64,000 nucleotides of DNA from Erythrobacter sp. KY5 (GCF_003264115.1 NZ_CP021912.1:1161001-1225000), one strand, 5' to 3'; positions 46,769-56,328 are shown, counted from the first letter of the stretch. Made by a program: numbers and translations. The notes: generated by a model not told the origin, from the letters alone.

Positions 46769-48766
46769 ATGAAATTTGTTAAAGCACCGCTTACGGCGGC
46801 TTTGCTCGGCGTGTCCACGCTCGGGCTCAGTGTCGCTGCTCCCATCGAAACGCAGGCCACGTCTGCCGTCCCGATTGATGTCTGGGCGCTACGTGATGTG
46901 GTCAACCAGGTGTCCATCTCGCCGGACGGTGAGCATCTACTGGTTCACATCAACCCGACACGCGACGGCGATTACCTGCTGCAGATCTTCAAGACTGACG
47001 ATCTGACGACACCGTTCCGCACGCTTGCCGCCGATCCGATGGAGATCACCAGCGCGACATGGGTCAGCGACACGATGATCTTTGGCGGTGCGTGGCAGAT
47101 CAAGCGCGAATCCGTTCGCCGCCAGGAAGACGACACGCGCAATTACGCTTCCTATTTCTACGATCTCAAGGCGAACAAGTTCTCCCAGATCGAAGGCAAT
47201 TTCTCGATCGTCAATCGCCTGCCGAACGAACCGGACCACATCCTGATCGCGTCCGGCGCTCCGGTAGATGGCGGGCTTGGGAATGACCCTTCCGCCGCGT
47301 TCCGTCCGCGTTCCTATTACAAACTCAACCTCAAATCCGGTTCGCGCGAACTGGTGATGCGCGGCACGCGTAAATACGCGCAGGTCACTTTCGACAATAA
47401 CGGCAACGCACGCACGGCCGTCGGCATCGACAGCGACAACAAGATCAAGCAATTCTACCGCAAGCCGGGCGAGAGTTCGTGGAGCCAGTACGGTGACGTC
47501 GTCGACCAGGATGACCCCAAGAACCTCTACAAGATGCTTGCCGGGTTCCACGGAGTTGCCGGGTTCCACCATGAAAATCCGCAGCTTGGTTATGTCATCG
47601 ACAACCGCAACGGTGCCGACAAGGCGTCGCTCTGGCTCTACAATTTCGAGACCGGCGAATTTGTCGAAGAGATGTTCAAGACCGAAAATGCCGACGTCAT
47701 GGGCATCGGGATGCATTCGATTCCCGGTAACGAGAAACTGTCATTCGTCATATATCCGGGCGCAAAGATGGAGCGGCACTACTTCGACGAGGAAGAAAAA
47801 GCTCTCTACGAAGCTCTGCAGCAGCAGATCCCATACGCCCACCAAATGAGCATCTCCAGCCGTTCCTATGATGGGCGCAGCATGGTGGTCTTCAATAACG
47901 GTCCGCGTGATCCCGGATCGTTCTGGCTGGTTCGCAATGGCCAACTGGCCAAGCTCGGCAGCCGTAATCCGCTCATCAATCCCGAGCAGCTTTCGGATGT
48001 CGAGTTCATCCGTTACCCGGCACGCGACGGTCTGATGATCCCCGGTTACGTCACCAAGCCTGCGGGCGAGGGACCGTTCCCGCTGATCGTTCTGCCGCAT
48101 GGCGGACCGGCAGTGCCCGAAGTCGTCACATACGATGAGTGGGGCCAGCTTCTGGCAAGTCAGGGCTACATGGTCTTGCAGCCCGGCTATCGCCAGACGG
48201 TCGGTTGGGGCCAGAAGCATTTTGACCTTGCCTATCACGAGCATGGCGGGACAATGCAGGACGACAAGGATGACGGTGCCCTGTACCTCGTCGAGCAGGG
48301 TCTGGTCGATCGTGACCGTATCGCCATGTTTGGCTGGTCCTACGGTGGGTACGCGGCGCTTGTCGCAGCGGCGCGCGAGGACAACATCTACCAGTGCGCC
48401 ATCGCAGGGGCTGCGGTTTCGCGTCCTGAAATCTGGTACAATGACGTGATTTCAACCCGCACGCCAAAGGCGCTGGACGAATGGTTCAAGGGGCGCGGTG
48501 TCTATGTCGGAACCAACCCTTACAAGGAAGTCGACAAGGTCAACATTCCGCTTCTGATGGTCCATCCAGAAGATGACAGCCGCGTGCTGTATTACCACTT
48601 CACCGACTACAAGAAGGCATTTGAGGAGGCTGGCAAGACGGGTGAGTTCATAACGCTTGAAGACGCCGACCACTTCTACCGGACCCTGATGTACACGCAC
48701 CAGCAGCAGTTCTACACCAAGATGCTGGACTATCTGGCCAACGATTGTGGGCCGGGCGGTCTTTAA
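46769..48766 (+). CDS. Secreted S9 family prolyl oligopeptidase-type peptidase
   Basis: A 665-residue exported serine peptidase. The signal peptide covers roughly residues 1-25. A beta-propeller with the WD40-like VSISPDGEHLLVHIN forms the first 400 residues. The alpha/beta-hydrolase domain carries the nucleophile Ser524 in FGWSYGGYAAL, the acid in VHPEDDSRV, and the His in LEDADHFYRT. It should cleave short peptides in the periplasm. The ATG at 46769 begins the signal peptide; a longer in-frame extension would run back through the terminator. Placement between two TonB receptors suggests it digests imported peptides. Confidence 0.88.
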   Translation: MKFVKAPLTAALLGVSTLGLSVAAPIETQATSAVPIDVWALRDVVNQVSISPDGEHLLVHINPTRDGDYLLQIFKTDDLTTPFRTLAADPMEITSATWVSDTMIFGGAWQIKRESVRRQEDDTRNYASYFYDLKANKFSQIEGNFSIVNRLPNEPDHILIASGAPVDGGLGNDPSAAFRPRSYYKLNLKSGSRELVMRGTRKYAQVTFDNNGNARTAVGIDSDNKIKQFYRKPGESSWSQYGDVVDQDDPKNLYKMLAGFHGVAGFHHENPQLGYVIDNRNGADKASLWLYNFETGEFVEEMFKTENADVMGIGMHSIPGNEKLSFVIYPGAKMERHYFDEEEKALYEALQQQIPYAHQMSISSRSYDGRSMVVFNNGPRDPGSFWLVRNGQLAKLGSRNPLINPEQLSDVEFIRYPARDGLMIPGYVTKPAGEGPFPLIVLPHGGPAVPEVVTYDEWGQLLASQGYMVLQPGYRQTVGWGQKHFDLAYHEHGGTMQDDKDDGALYLVEQGLVDRDRIAMFGWSYGGYAALVAAAREDNIYQCAIAGAAVSRPEIWYNDVISTRTPKALDEWFKGRGVYVGTNPYKEVDKVNIPLLMVHPEDDSRVLYYHFTDYKKAFEEAGKTGEFITLEDADHFYRTLMYTHQQQFYTKMLDYLANDCGPGGL

Positions 48767-48803
48767 TATGACACGCTGACGCAGCGCGTCAGTCCAACAA
48801 AAG

Positions 48804-48840
48804 AAGGGGCCCGATCGCAGCGCGACCGGGCCCCTTTGTT
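48804..48840 (+). terminator. Terminator after the S9 peptidase gene
   Basis: AAGGGGCCCG (48804-48813) and CGGGCCCCTT (48827-48836) form a ten-base stem followed by TGTT. A second hairpin, CTGACGC-agc-GCGTCAG (48776-48792), precedes it. The A-rich other flank may allow it to serve the convergent gene too. Confidence 0.75.
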
Positions 48841-48911
48841 ATGAAGTAAAGTGCTGAAGTTCGGCAGCAAACCGCCGGGCCGCCGGCTCAGGCGATGCCG
48901 GACCCTTCAGC

Positions 48912-49469
48912 TTATTGAACGCGCCGTCCCTTGACGCCGCGCTGGCCGTTGATCCTCACGAAATAGGTCCCAAGAGCGGCGTCCTTGAACACCACGTTGT
49001 CGCCTGCTTTGATCTCACGCTGGCGACGTGGGACGTTGTTCATTTCCCATACGGCGCCTTCTGTGGTGGTGAAGCGAACCTGACCGCTGCCGAAATACCG
49101 AACGCTCTCGATCGTGGTCTCGAACAGTTCGTCTTCTTCCTCGTCTCCGCCGAAAATGCCGATATTGGGGAGCGAGAAACCGAACAGCGAGCGGCGTGTC
49201 TCACGCACATCCTCGCGGTCGACCACCTGCACTTCGCCGGTTTCGGTCGCAGCGACGATCCCGCCCACCGCGCTGTCGAAACAGGCGAGACGCGCGGCAT
49301 CCTCGGTGATGATCTGACAAGCCTTGAGGCGATCGACATAGTCGCCCGAACCTTCTCCGCCACCGTCTTGAGCGCTGGCGGGTATCGCTGCGCAAACGGC
49401 AAGCACCGCGCTTGCACAAAAGAGCAAGTGACGGGGGGCAGACGGGGTCTGTTTGGTCGAAAAAGCCAT
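48912..49469 (-). CDS. Hypothetical secreted protein
   Basis: A 185-residue protein of unknown function with a signal peptide (residues 1-35, ending at ASAQD). The region DYVDRLKACQIITEDAARLACFDSAVG contains two cysteines in a pattern common to alphaproteobacterial secreted proteins of unknown role. An acidic stretch (GGDEEEDELFETT) leads into a C-terminal beta-rich part with VRFTTTEGAVWEMNN. The ATG at 49469 has GGGAG upstream; an extension to 49523 contains three extra cysteines and no signal peptide. It lies between the S9 peptidase and the second TonB receptor, in opposite orientation. Confidence 0.65.
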   Translation of the reverse strand: MAFSTKQTPSAPRHLLFCASAVLAVCAAIPASAQDGGGEGSGDYVDRLKACQIITEDAARLACFDSAVGGIVAATETGEVQVVDREDVRETRRSLFGFSLPNIGIFGGDEEEDELFETTIESVRYFGSGQVRFTTTEGAVWEMNNVPRRQREIKAGDNVVFKDAALGTYFVRINGQRGVKGRRVQ

Positions 49470-49739
49470 CAAATTTCTCCCGGAGAATGGCTTGGCAACA
49501 TGGCACGTGCATAAGCACTTCATGTCAATGTGGCTGATTTATCGATGAAACGCCCTGTAAGAAAGACCTAACACATCTGACTGTAGCGAGAATGCCACAG
49601 GTGCCGGTGAACCGGAACCTTGTGGAAGAAGCGCAATTGCGATTTGCGCGCACAATGTCCTAACCCACCAAACATGCGGGCACTTGCCCGTAGAAGAGAG
49701 TTGCCTGCCATTTTGGCAGGTTAATCCAAGGGGAATACA

Positions 49740-52688
49740 ATGAACCGCTTTAGCAAGGGCACCCTTCTGGCTGGTACGGTCCTGGCAACTGCCGTGACCG
49801 CGACGCCTGTTTACGCCCAAGACAATGATAGCAGCGAAGAGAACTTCATCGTTGTTACCGGCTCGCGCATTCAGCAGCGCAACGTCGAAACTGCCGCTCC
49901 GGTGGCCGTCGTCGACGCTGAGGAATTCCAGCTGACCGGTGATGTTAACGTTGAAAACGTGATCAACGCTCTGCCGCAGGTTATTCCGGGCACGACCGGT
50001 AACTCGAACAACCCGGGTAACGGTACCGCATCGCTCGACCTTCGTGGTCTCGGCGAAACCCGTACCCTGGTTCTCGTCAACGGCCGCCGCTGGGTGTCGT
50101 TCGACACCAACCAGGTCGTCGACCTTAACACCATTCCCAACTTCCTGATCGAGACGGTCGAAGTTGTGACCGGTGGTGCTTCGGCCGTTTACGGTTCGGA
50201 CGCTCTGTCGGGCGTTGTGAACTTCAACCTCAAGAAGGTTGAAGGCGTCGAAATGGGCGGCCAGTACGCCATCACCGAAGAAGGCGACGGTCGTCGTTAC
50301 CAGCTCTACGGTGCAATCGGCACGAGCTTCGACGATGGTCGCGGTAACGCAACCGTCTACGCCGAATACACCAATCGTAACCCGATCTTCCAGGGCGACC
50401 GCGACTTCTCGTTCTTCTCCATTGGTGGTGAAACCTTCGGCCTCGATCTGCTTCAGTTTGGTTCGTCGACCGTTCCGCAGGGCCGTATCAATACGCCCGG
50501 CACGACGACCATCAATGCCGCTGGCGACACGGCACCGCTGGCTCAGGGTCTCGTCATCGACGACGGTATCTTCGACACGGCAGGCAGCCCGCGTCCGCGT
50601 GCTGGCGACACGTACAACTATGCGCCCGTCAACTACCTTCAGGTCCCGCAAGAGCGCTACCTGCTCGGTGGTTATGCCGACTATGAATTCACGCCGGGCC
50701 ACAGCTTCTACACTGAAGTTGCCTTCGTGAATAACCGCGTTGCACAGGAACTGGCTCCTACGCCCGTCACCGGCACGTTCAACGTCGACATCGCGACCGT
50801 GTCGCAGTTCCTCGACGCAGCAACGATCGCTGAACTCAACACGCTCGACCAGCGCGAAGCAGACGCTAACGCACTGCGCGTTGCAAACGGCCTCTCGCCG
50901 CTTCCTGCTCCGCAACTCGGCGTTGTCAGCACCTTCATTCAGCGTCGCGTCGAAGAAACCGGTCCGCGTAACTCGCTCGACGAGCGTAACGCATTCCGCG
51001 TACTTGGCGGCGTGACCGGTGAGATCGCCGAAAACTGGAACTACGATGCGTATTACAGCTACGCTCGTACCCGGAACGCGAACGTCCAGGACGGTAACAT
51101 CTCGCGCTCAGCGTTTCAGGCTGGCCTTGACGGCACCGGTACGCCGATCAACATCTTCGGCCTCGGCACTCTGACGCCGGCTCAGGTGCAGGCAATCTCG
51201 ATCCGGGCGCAGAACGGCGACGTCTCGACCATGGAAGTCGCATCGGCTTCGATCTCGGGCTTCCTGGGTGAACTCACCGCAGGTGCCGGCGACATCGGTA
51301 TCGCCGGTGGTTACGAGTATCGCAGCGTTGGTTCGCAGTTCATTCCTGACACTGCACTCGCATCGGGTGACGTTATCGGCTTTAACGCTGGTAGCCCGAC
51401 CGAAGGTGGCTACGACGTGCACGAGCTCTTCGCCGAGCTTTACGTTCCGATCTTCGACAACGGCACTCAGCGTCTCGAGCTGACCGGTGCAGCCCGTTAC
51501 TCCGACTACTCGCTTGACGCAGTGGGCGGTGTGTGGACCTATGCTGGTGGCGCCGAATTCGACGTCATCCCGAGCGTGAAGCTCCGTGGTCAGTACCAGC
51601 GTGCCGTTCGTGCTCCCAACGTGGGCGAACTGTTCGGTGGTCAGGCCATCGGCTTCCCGGGTGCAACCGACCCTTGCGGTGACCCCGCATTCCTCGGTGC
51701 CAATGCCGGCGCCGACCAGGTCTGCATCGCCACCGGCGTCCCTGCCGGTAACGTAGGCAACGCGAACGCGATCCAGCTGAACGCACAGATCCCGGCGCTG
51801 TTCGGTGGTAACCCGAACCTCGAAGAGGAAACCTCGGAGAGCTACAGCTTCGGTATCGTTCTTCGTCCGGAATTCATTCCGGGTCTGACGATCACGGCCG
51901 ACTACTTCGACATCGTGATTGAAGACGCGATCAACATCGCTGGCGGTTCGCTTCAGGGCCTTCTGAACCTTTGCTACGGCGAAGTTCAGGACGCTTCATC
52001 GGCAGTCTGTCAGCCGTTCGTCGGCGTTCGTAACGGCGACGGTGCGATCACTGTCGACAACCCGCCGCTGGTTGCCAGCCTGAACGTTGCTGAAATCGGT
52101 ACTTCGGGTGTCGACGTTGAAGTCAATTACCGCACCACGGTTCCGTTCGCGCTCTTCTCGGGCGATGGCGAATCGGGTCTCGACTTCTCGTTCCTCGGAA
52201 CGTGGACCGACGAATTCTTCATCCAGCCGGTCGCAGACCTGCCGACGGTGAACGAATGTGCCGGTCAGTTCGGCGGTGCCTGCTTCAACACGGGCGATCC
52301 GACCCCGTCTTTCCGCTGGGTCTCGCGCCTGAGCTGGAACGATGGTCCGGTGACCACGTCGCTTCGCTGGCGTCACATGAGCGGTGTTGACGATGCCGAT
52401 CCGGGCACGGACTTCACCCAGTTCAACGGTGCAGAGCGTATTCCGTCATACGACATCTTCGACCTTACATTTGCGGTTGAAGCTTCGGAGAACCTGACGT
52501 TTACCGCCGGTATTCGTAACCTGTTCGACAAGCTTCCGCAGGTGCCTGAGTTCGACGCAAACGGAACCGTAACGAACGATCCGACCGGTCTTCTGCTTGG
52601 TGACAACCAGGAACAGGCGAACACCTTCCCGAGCACCTATGACGTGCTCGGCCGTGACTACTTCATCTCGGCTGCGTTCAGCTTCTAA
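49740..52688 (+). CDS. TonB-dependent outer-membrane receptor
   Basis: A 982-residue receptor. The signal peptide ends at VYAQD (about residue 22), followed by a TonB-box-like NFIVVTGSRIQQRN. The plug has LDLRGLGETRTLVLVNGRRWVS and VEVVTGGASAVYGSDALSGVVNFNL, the same subfamily as the 1158-residue receptor upstream. The chain ends in Phe (ISAAFSF). Codon use is again strongly biased toward translation-optimal codons. AAGGGGAA precedes the ATG. The substrate is unknown; the nearby S9 peptidase points to peptides. Confidence 0.9.
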   Translation: MNRFSKGTLLAGTVLATAVTATPVYAQDNDSSEENFIVVTGSRIQQRNVETAAPVAVVDAEEFQLTGDVNVENVINALPQVIPGTTGNSNNPGNGTASLDLRGLGETRTLVLVNGRRWVSFDTNQVVDLNTIPNFLIETVEVVTGGASAVYGSDALSGVVNFNLKKVEGVEMGGQYAITEEGDGRRYQLYGAIGTSFDDGRGNATVYAEYTNRNPIFQGDRDFSFFSIGGETFGLDLLQFGSSTVPQGRINTPGTTTINAAGDTAPLAQGLVIDDGIFDTAGSPRPRAGDTYNYAPVNYLQVPQERYLLGGYADYEFTPGHSFYTEVAFVNNRVAQELAPTPVTGTFNVDIATVSQFLDAATIAELNTLDQREADANALRVANGLSPLPAPQLGVVSTFIQRRVEETGPRNSLDERNAFRVLGGVTGEIAENWNYDAYYSYARTRNANVQDGNISRSAFQAGLDGTGTPINIFGLGTLTPAQVQAISIRAQNGDVSTMEVASASISGFLGELTAGAGDIGIAGGYEYRSVGSQFIPDTALASGDVIGFNAGSPTEGGYDVHELFAELYVPIFDNGTQRLELTGAARYSDYSLDAVGGVWTYAGGAEFDVIPSVKLRGQYQRAVRAPNVGELFGGQAIGFPGATDPCGDPAFLGANAGADQVCIATGVPAGNVGNANAIQLNAQIPALFGGNPNLEEETSESYSFGIVLRPEFIPGLTITADYFDIVIEDAINIAGGSLQGLLNLCYGEVQDASSAVCQPFVGVRNGDGAITVDNPPLVASLNVAEIGTSGVDVEVNYRTTVPFALFSGDGESGLDFSFLGTWTDEFFIQPVADLPTVNECAGQFGGACFNTGDPTPSFRWVSRLSWNDGPVTTSLRWRHMSGVDDADPGTDFTQFNGAERIPSYDIFDLTFAVEASENLTFTAGIRNLFDKLPQVPEFDANGTVTNDPTGLLLGDNQEQANTFPSTYDVLGRDYFISAAFSF

Positions 52689-52713
52689 GCAAACGCGCTC
52701 AGATAAGAGCCAA

Positions 52714-52750
52714 AAAAAGGGGCGGCGAACTTCGGTTCGTCGCCCCTTTT
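52714..52750. terminator. Bidirectional terminator between TonB receptor and methyltransferase genes
   Basis: AAAGGGGCGgCGAAC and GTTCGtCGCCCCTTT form a long stem around TTCG, a very stable tetraloop. T-runs lie on both sides (TTTT on plus, a seven-base A-run giving T on minus), so it can stop transcription from both convergent operons. Confidence 0.9.
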
Positions 52751-52830
52751 GCTATTGCCGATGAGGACTGACCCGGACCGCACGGGGCGGACGTGGCTCG
52801 CCTTCCATCGGAAGCGAGCCGTGAAGGCGA

Positions 52831-53739
52831 TCAGCGAATTGTCAGAAAATCGGCCAGTGCGCGCCCCGAAGGCTCGGCGACTGGCTCAGTCGACCGCACG
52901 GCGAGGCCGCAAGCTTCGAAAGCGTTTGCAAGGCTGGTCCGATCATCGGCCCGTGAGCAGGCGCGGGAGAGCGATTGGATGCGGCCAATCTCGTTGTCAG
53001 CCTGTACGCGGATTTGCGCGACAGTCTCTAGCGCAGCCTCGATCCCCTGCCGCTGGCCGATCAGGCAGGCGCGCCTGATCGCCTCAGGGATTTCCCATGC
53101 TGGACTGCTTTCACCGAACTGCGCTGCACCCAGCCTTGCAAGCACGCTTGCCACCTGGGCGCCAACCGGCGGTCCGGCGCCCGGCGTTTTGAGCGCCCGG
53201 GTCACAGCTTCGACTACCTTCTTTTCATCGAGCGCCCATTCAATTTCGGCACGTCGCTGGCGATTGTGTTCGAGGATCGGGCCGTCGCCGCGATGGACCA
53301 TCAGGCCCACTGCACCGCCTTGTGAGAGCACCCGCGCGATTTCGGCTGCCACTTTGGCCGTGTGGCCATATTCGAACCCGAACTGGCTCACCACCGCCTC
53401 GAACGAGCCATCCTCGAAGGGCAAGTCCTCCATCGCCACGCTGCCGCGCGTTTCCACGCCTTCGGGAGGCGCCGGCAGGGTCGGTGCGAGGTCGATGCCG
53501 GTCAACGACAGGTCGCTGCGCGCATCCTTCATCCAGCCCAGCACGATCCCGTTACCTGTCGCGAGGTCGAGCACACGTGCGCCCTCGGGCAGGTCCTGGG
53601 CGAAGCCGCGCCATGCCGCCCGCTGCGCATCCTCGATTGCGGCCCAGCGTTGCGGCAGGCAGCCGGTCGCTTGCATCGATCCGCTTTGTGCCGTGTTATG
53701 CGCCCAGAAGTCGCCCCACGCTTTTGCATCGTCAGTCAT
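52831..53739 (-). CDS. SAM-dependent class I methyltransferase
   Basis: A 302-residue cytoplasmic methyltransferase. Motif I, the SAM-binding loop, is ARVLDLATGNGIVLGW near residue 55; the acidic end of strand two is LTGIDLAP; motif III is VSQFGFEYGHTAKVAAEIARVLSQGGAVGLM. The C-terminal half is helical and unfamiliar. The target (small molecule, protein or peptide) is unknown. Its ATG lies two bases after the stop of the TPR/oxygenase gene, so it belongs to a three-gene operon that runs from 56185 to 52831. Confidence 0.82.
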   Translation of the reverse strand: MTDDAKAWGDFWAHNTAQSGSMQATGCLPQRWAAIEDAQRAAWRGFAQDLPEGARVLDLATGNGIVLGWMKDARSDLSLTGIDLAPTLPAPPEGVETRGSVAMEDLPFEDGSFEAVVSQFGFEYGHTAKVAAEIARVLSQGGAVGLMVHRGDGPILEHNRQRRAEIEWALDEKKVVEAVTRALKTPGAGPPVGAQVASVLARLGAAQFGESSPAWEIPEAIRRACLIGQRQGIEAALETVAQIRVQADNEIGRIQSLSRACSRADDRTSLANAFEACGLAVRSTEPVAEPSGRALADFLTIR

Positions 53740-53741
53740 GG

Positions 53742-55448
53742 TCAGAACCTGTAGCCGGACGCGGTCACGACGTCGAACGCGACGGTCATTCTTTCCGCCG
53801 ATCCGAAACTGGTCGTCCCGTGATAAAGCGTGGAGGGGAAAAGAGCGAGGTGGCCTTGCTGCGGCTCGATCGACCGGATCGGTGGAAGGTCGAGGTCAAG
53901 GTCGGGGGGAGGGCGACCCACTTCGAGCCAGCCCTTCTGCCCGGCTTGATGCGCCTCTTCCGGCACGACGAGATACAGCGCGGAAGATACGATACCCTGC
54001 GGGTGGATGTGGGCGGTGTGGTAATCCCCGCCGCCGGTAAGGCGCACGGACCACGATCCTGCGAGCGCCCAGCGCGTCTTGCGGTGCCGCAGCAGCGGAT
54101 GGGTATCGTCAAGCGGAGCGAGCTCGGCCCTGTATTCCTCAAGCGTTGTCCGAATGGCTTCGTGCAGTTCCGCCAGCAATGGCTCGGTCCGGTGGAACAG
54201 GATGCCGCGCGTCTGCGTCCCGCCGCGCAGGCTCTGGCCAAGCGGCATGGCAGAGCCGGCGTGAAGCTCGCGCAGTTCGGCAACCGCATCTTCGACGAGC
54301 CCTTCGCGCCCGACCAATGGGCGAAGCTGGACAAGGCCATCCTGCTCATGCAGCCACACGGCGCGTTCATCGCCCGCCATGCGCCACGCGATACCGCGCA
54401 AGGCCCAGGCGGAGATGCTCCAAGGATCGCCCTCAAGCGCGCGGTTCAGCAATGCCTCGGCGCGCTCGGCATCGCCTGCACGAATGCGGTGGCGCGCCTC
54501 GTGAAGCGAGCGGATCGGCGTGTCGAGGGAGAGGTCGGCAAAGAGACGCTCGGCCCGTTCCCACTCGCCTGCCGATCCCGCGTGAACCGCTTCGAGAAGT
54601 GCGAAATGCGGCTCGTCCGGAAAACGCTCTCGCGCCTCTGCGGCGATATCGGCGGCCTGGCTCGCATGGTCGAGCCCGGCCAGGGTCTCGGCATGGGTTG
54701 CCGGGATGTTGGGGTCCTGCGGCGCGCGTGCGGCAGCGGCGCGGAAAGGCGAGGTAAAGTCACTTTCGCCCGCCGCCAGTTTCAGGCCGGATAGGAAAGA
54801 CAGGGCCGCGATAAAGCCCGGGGCCTGCGCGCAGATCTGTTCGGCGACCACGCGCGCGCCGGCAACATCGCCAGCGACATCGAGTGATTGCGCCTTGCCA
54901 AGCCACAGATCGGCATCGCCCGAATTCACGGCAAGCGCGGCGTCGAAGCGGGCCAGCGCGTCGGCCTCCCCACGCTCCAGCGCCACACGCGCACGCCCAT
55001 GGAGCGCGCGCGGATGGTGCGGGTCGGCGGCAAGCGCAGCGTCATACCAGCGCGCGGCCTCTGCCGGTTCGCCCAGAGTGCGATGGGAGAGAGCGCGCAC
55101 TCTGCCATATCGGGCCACGCCGCGGCCAACCTTTTCGTACTTCTCCAACAGCTCGGTCACGTCGCGGTGCCGGCCCAGACGCTGCAAGGCGATGGCGTGG
55201 TTGATCGCGTAATCCAGCATGCCGGGCGCCAGCGCGCGCGCGGCCGCAAAATGCGCCTCCGCCGCCTGCGGATCATCCGCTTTCATCGCGAGATCGCCCG
55301 CTGCATCGGCTAGCGCTGCGTCCTTGGGGTGATCGCGTCGGGCGGCCTCCGCTATGGCGCGCGCGCCTGCGACATCGCGGCTTTGCATCGCCATGCGGAT
55401 GCGCACCATCGCCTCCGCCGGGGTCAGGCCGCCCGCCGCATTCGTCAT
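53742..55448 (-). CDS. TPR protein with C-terminal 2-oxoglutarate/Fe(II) oxygenase-like domain
   Basis: A 568-residue protein. The first 350 residues are a series of TPR-like helix pairs rich in Ala and Leu. From about 380 the chain resembles the putative 2OG-Fe(II) oxygenase family (TIGR02466-like): GDYHTAHIHPQGIVSSALYLVVP provides the first iron-binding His residues, and LALFPSTLYHGTTSF plus MTVAFDVV gives the distal His and the 2-oxoglutarate-binding segment. The ATG at 55448 overlaps the upstream stop (ATGA). An alternative start at 55463 adds five residues. The substrate is unknown; TPR domains often bind the protein or peptide partner. Confidence 0.72.
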   Translation of the reverse strand: MTNAAGGLTPAEAMVRIRMAMQSRDVAGARAIAEAARRDHPKDAALADAAGDLAMKADDPQAAEAHFAAARALAPGMLDYAINHAIALQRLGRHRDVTELLEKYEKVGRGVARYGRVRALSHRTLGEPAEAARWYDAALAADPHHPRALHGRARVALERGEADALARFDAALAVNSGDADLWLGKAQSLDVAGDVAGARVVAEQICAQAPGFIAALSFLSGLKLAAGESDFTSPFRAAAARAPQDPNIPATHAETLAGLDHASQAADIAAEARERFPDEPHFALLEAVHAGSAGEWERAERLFADLSLDTPIRSLHEARHRIRAGDAERAEALLNRALEGDPWSISAWALRGIAWRMAGDERAVWLHEQDGLVQLRPLVGREGLVEDAVAELRELHAGSAMPLGQSLRGGTQTRGILFHRTEPLLAELHEAIRTTLEEYRAELAPLDDTHPLLRHRKTRWALAGSWSVRLTGGGDYHTAHIHPQGIVSSALYLVVPEEAHQAGQKGWLEVGRPPPDLDLDLPPIRSIEPQQGHLALFPSTLYHGTTSFGSAERMTVAFDVVTASGYRF

Positions 55449-56185
55449 TGCGTGCGTAGCCATCCCGTGACTGCGATCCGCCCGATCGGGGCAAAAGGCG
55501 GGACGTAGCTGACGAGGTGCGATTGCGGCACCTTGAACAGGTTCAATGCGTTGAAACGCGGCCGGAAGCCTTCGATCACGTCGCCCTCATCGTCGAGAAA
55601 CATGAGATAGCCGCCCCAGTCGGGATGCCAGTCTGGCGGCGCGAAGTTGAGGACGTAGGCGACCTCCCATCCTTCGGCGACATGGCTGTCGATGTGGCGG
55701 CCAAGATAGTGGTTGGGCGCGAACAGGGTGGCCTGTCCATCGGCTTTGATAAGACCGTCGATCCCGGTGATGTCGCGCGCCAGCTGGATGAAGTCGGGCG
55801 CGTTGATGTGTTCGAGCAGGATTTCGTGCGCGCTGCCTGGATCCCAGCTTTCCTGTATGGCGGTGAGGATCGGGTAATGCGCGAAGCGGAAGCCGTATTC
55901 GCCGCGCGCCGTGTTCTGCTGCGCTTCCATCGCGGCGGCGTTGACGCGCTGTTGCCCTTGCGGTGTCTGCACCTCTTCCATGCGAAAGCTCTGGCGGTTT
56001 TCGTCGCCTGCGCCGGTGGCCATCCCCCAAGGCGTGCCTTTGGTCAGCACGGTCAGCACTTCGCGCGCGGTTTCGGGGGTTAGGACGTCGCGCACCTGCA
56101 CGCGGCCTGTTTCGGCAAAGCGAGCCGCAAGAGCGGCGCGATCGAGCGCGGGATTGAGTTCGAACAGTGTCTTCATGTCTTCCAT
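55445..56185 (-). CDS. 2-oxoglutarate/Fe(II)-dependent oxygenase family protein
   Basis: A 246-residue protein of the prolyl-hydroxylase-like 2OG-Fe(II) superfamily. The iron motif HxD is in YLGRHIDSHVAEGWEVAYVLNF, the distal His in PQSHLVSYVPP, and the 2-oxoglutarate-binding Arg in IGRIAVTGWLR. PDWHPDWGGYLMFLDDEGDVI matches the strand between. These enzymes hydroxylate proteins or small molecules. Start choice is uncertain: ATG at 56185 or 56176 are both possible, and neither has a strong ribosome-binding site. It heads the three-gene operon. Confidence 0.8.
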   Translation of the reverse strand: MEDMKTLFELNPALDRAALAARFAETGRVQVRDVLTPETAREVLTVLTKGTPWGMATGAGDENRQSFRMEEVQTPQGQQRVNAAAMEAQQNTARGEYGFRFAHYPILTAIQESWDPGSAHEILLEHINAPDFIQLARDITGIDGLIKADGQATLFAPNHYLGRHIDSHVAEGWEVAYVLNFAPPDWHPDWGGYLMFLDDEGDVIEGFRPRFNALNLFKVPQSHLVSYVPPFAPIGRIAVTGWLRTQ

Positions 56186-56295
56186 CGCCCTAGCGAGTGG
56201 CGCAGGCCCCGTGCAAGCGCACTGACGCAAATCAAACACCGATATGAGCGGTTGATTTGCAGCAAGGCCTTGCATAGGTGAGTTGCGAAGAGCAA

Positions 56296-56309
56296 CGTTT
56301 ACGTAAACG
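56296..56309. promoter_or_regulatory. Perfect 14-bp palindrome upstream of the thiolase gene
   Basis: CGTTTACGTAAACG is its own reverse complement and ends 19 bases before the thiolase ATG. The core ACGTTTACGTAAA overlaps the motif reported for MerR-family LiuR regulators of branched-chain amino acid and fatty-acid breakdown, which fits the thiolase and HSD10-type genes that follow. Which regulator binds is inference. Confidence 0.5.
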
Positions 56310-56328
56310 GGAAGAGAGAGCCCCTATC

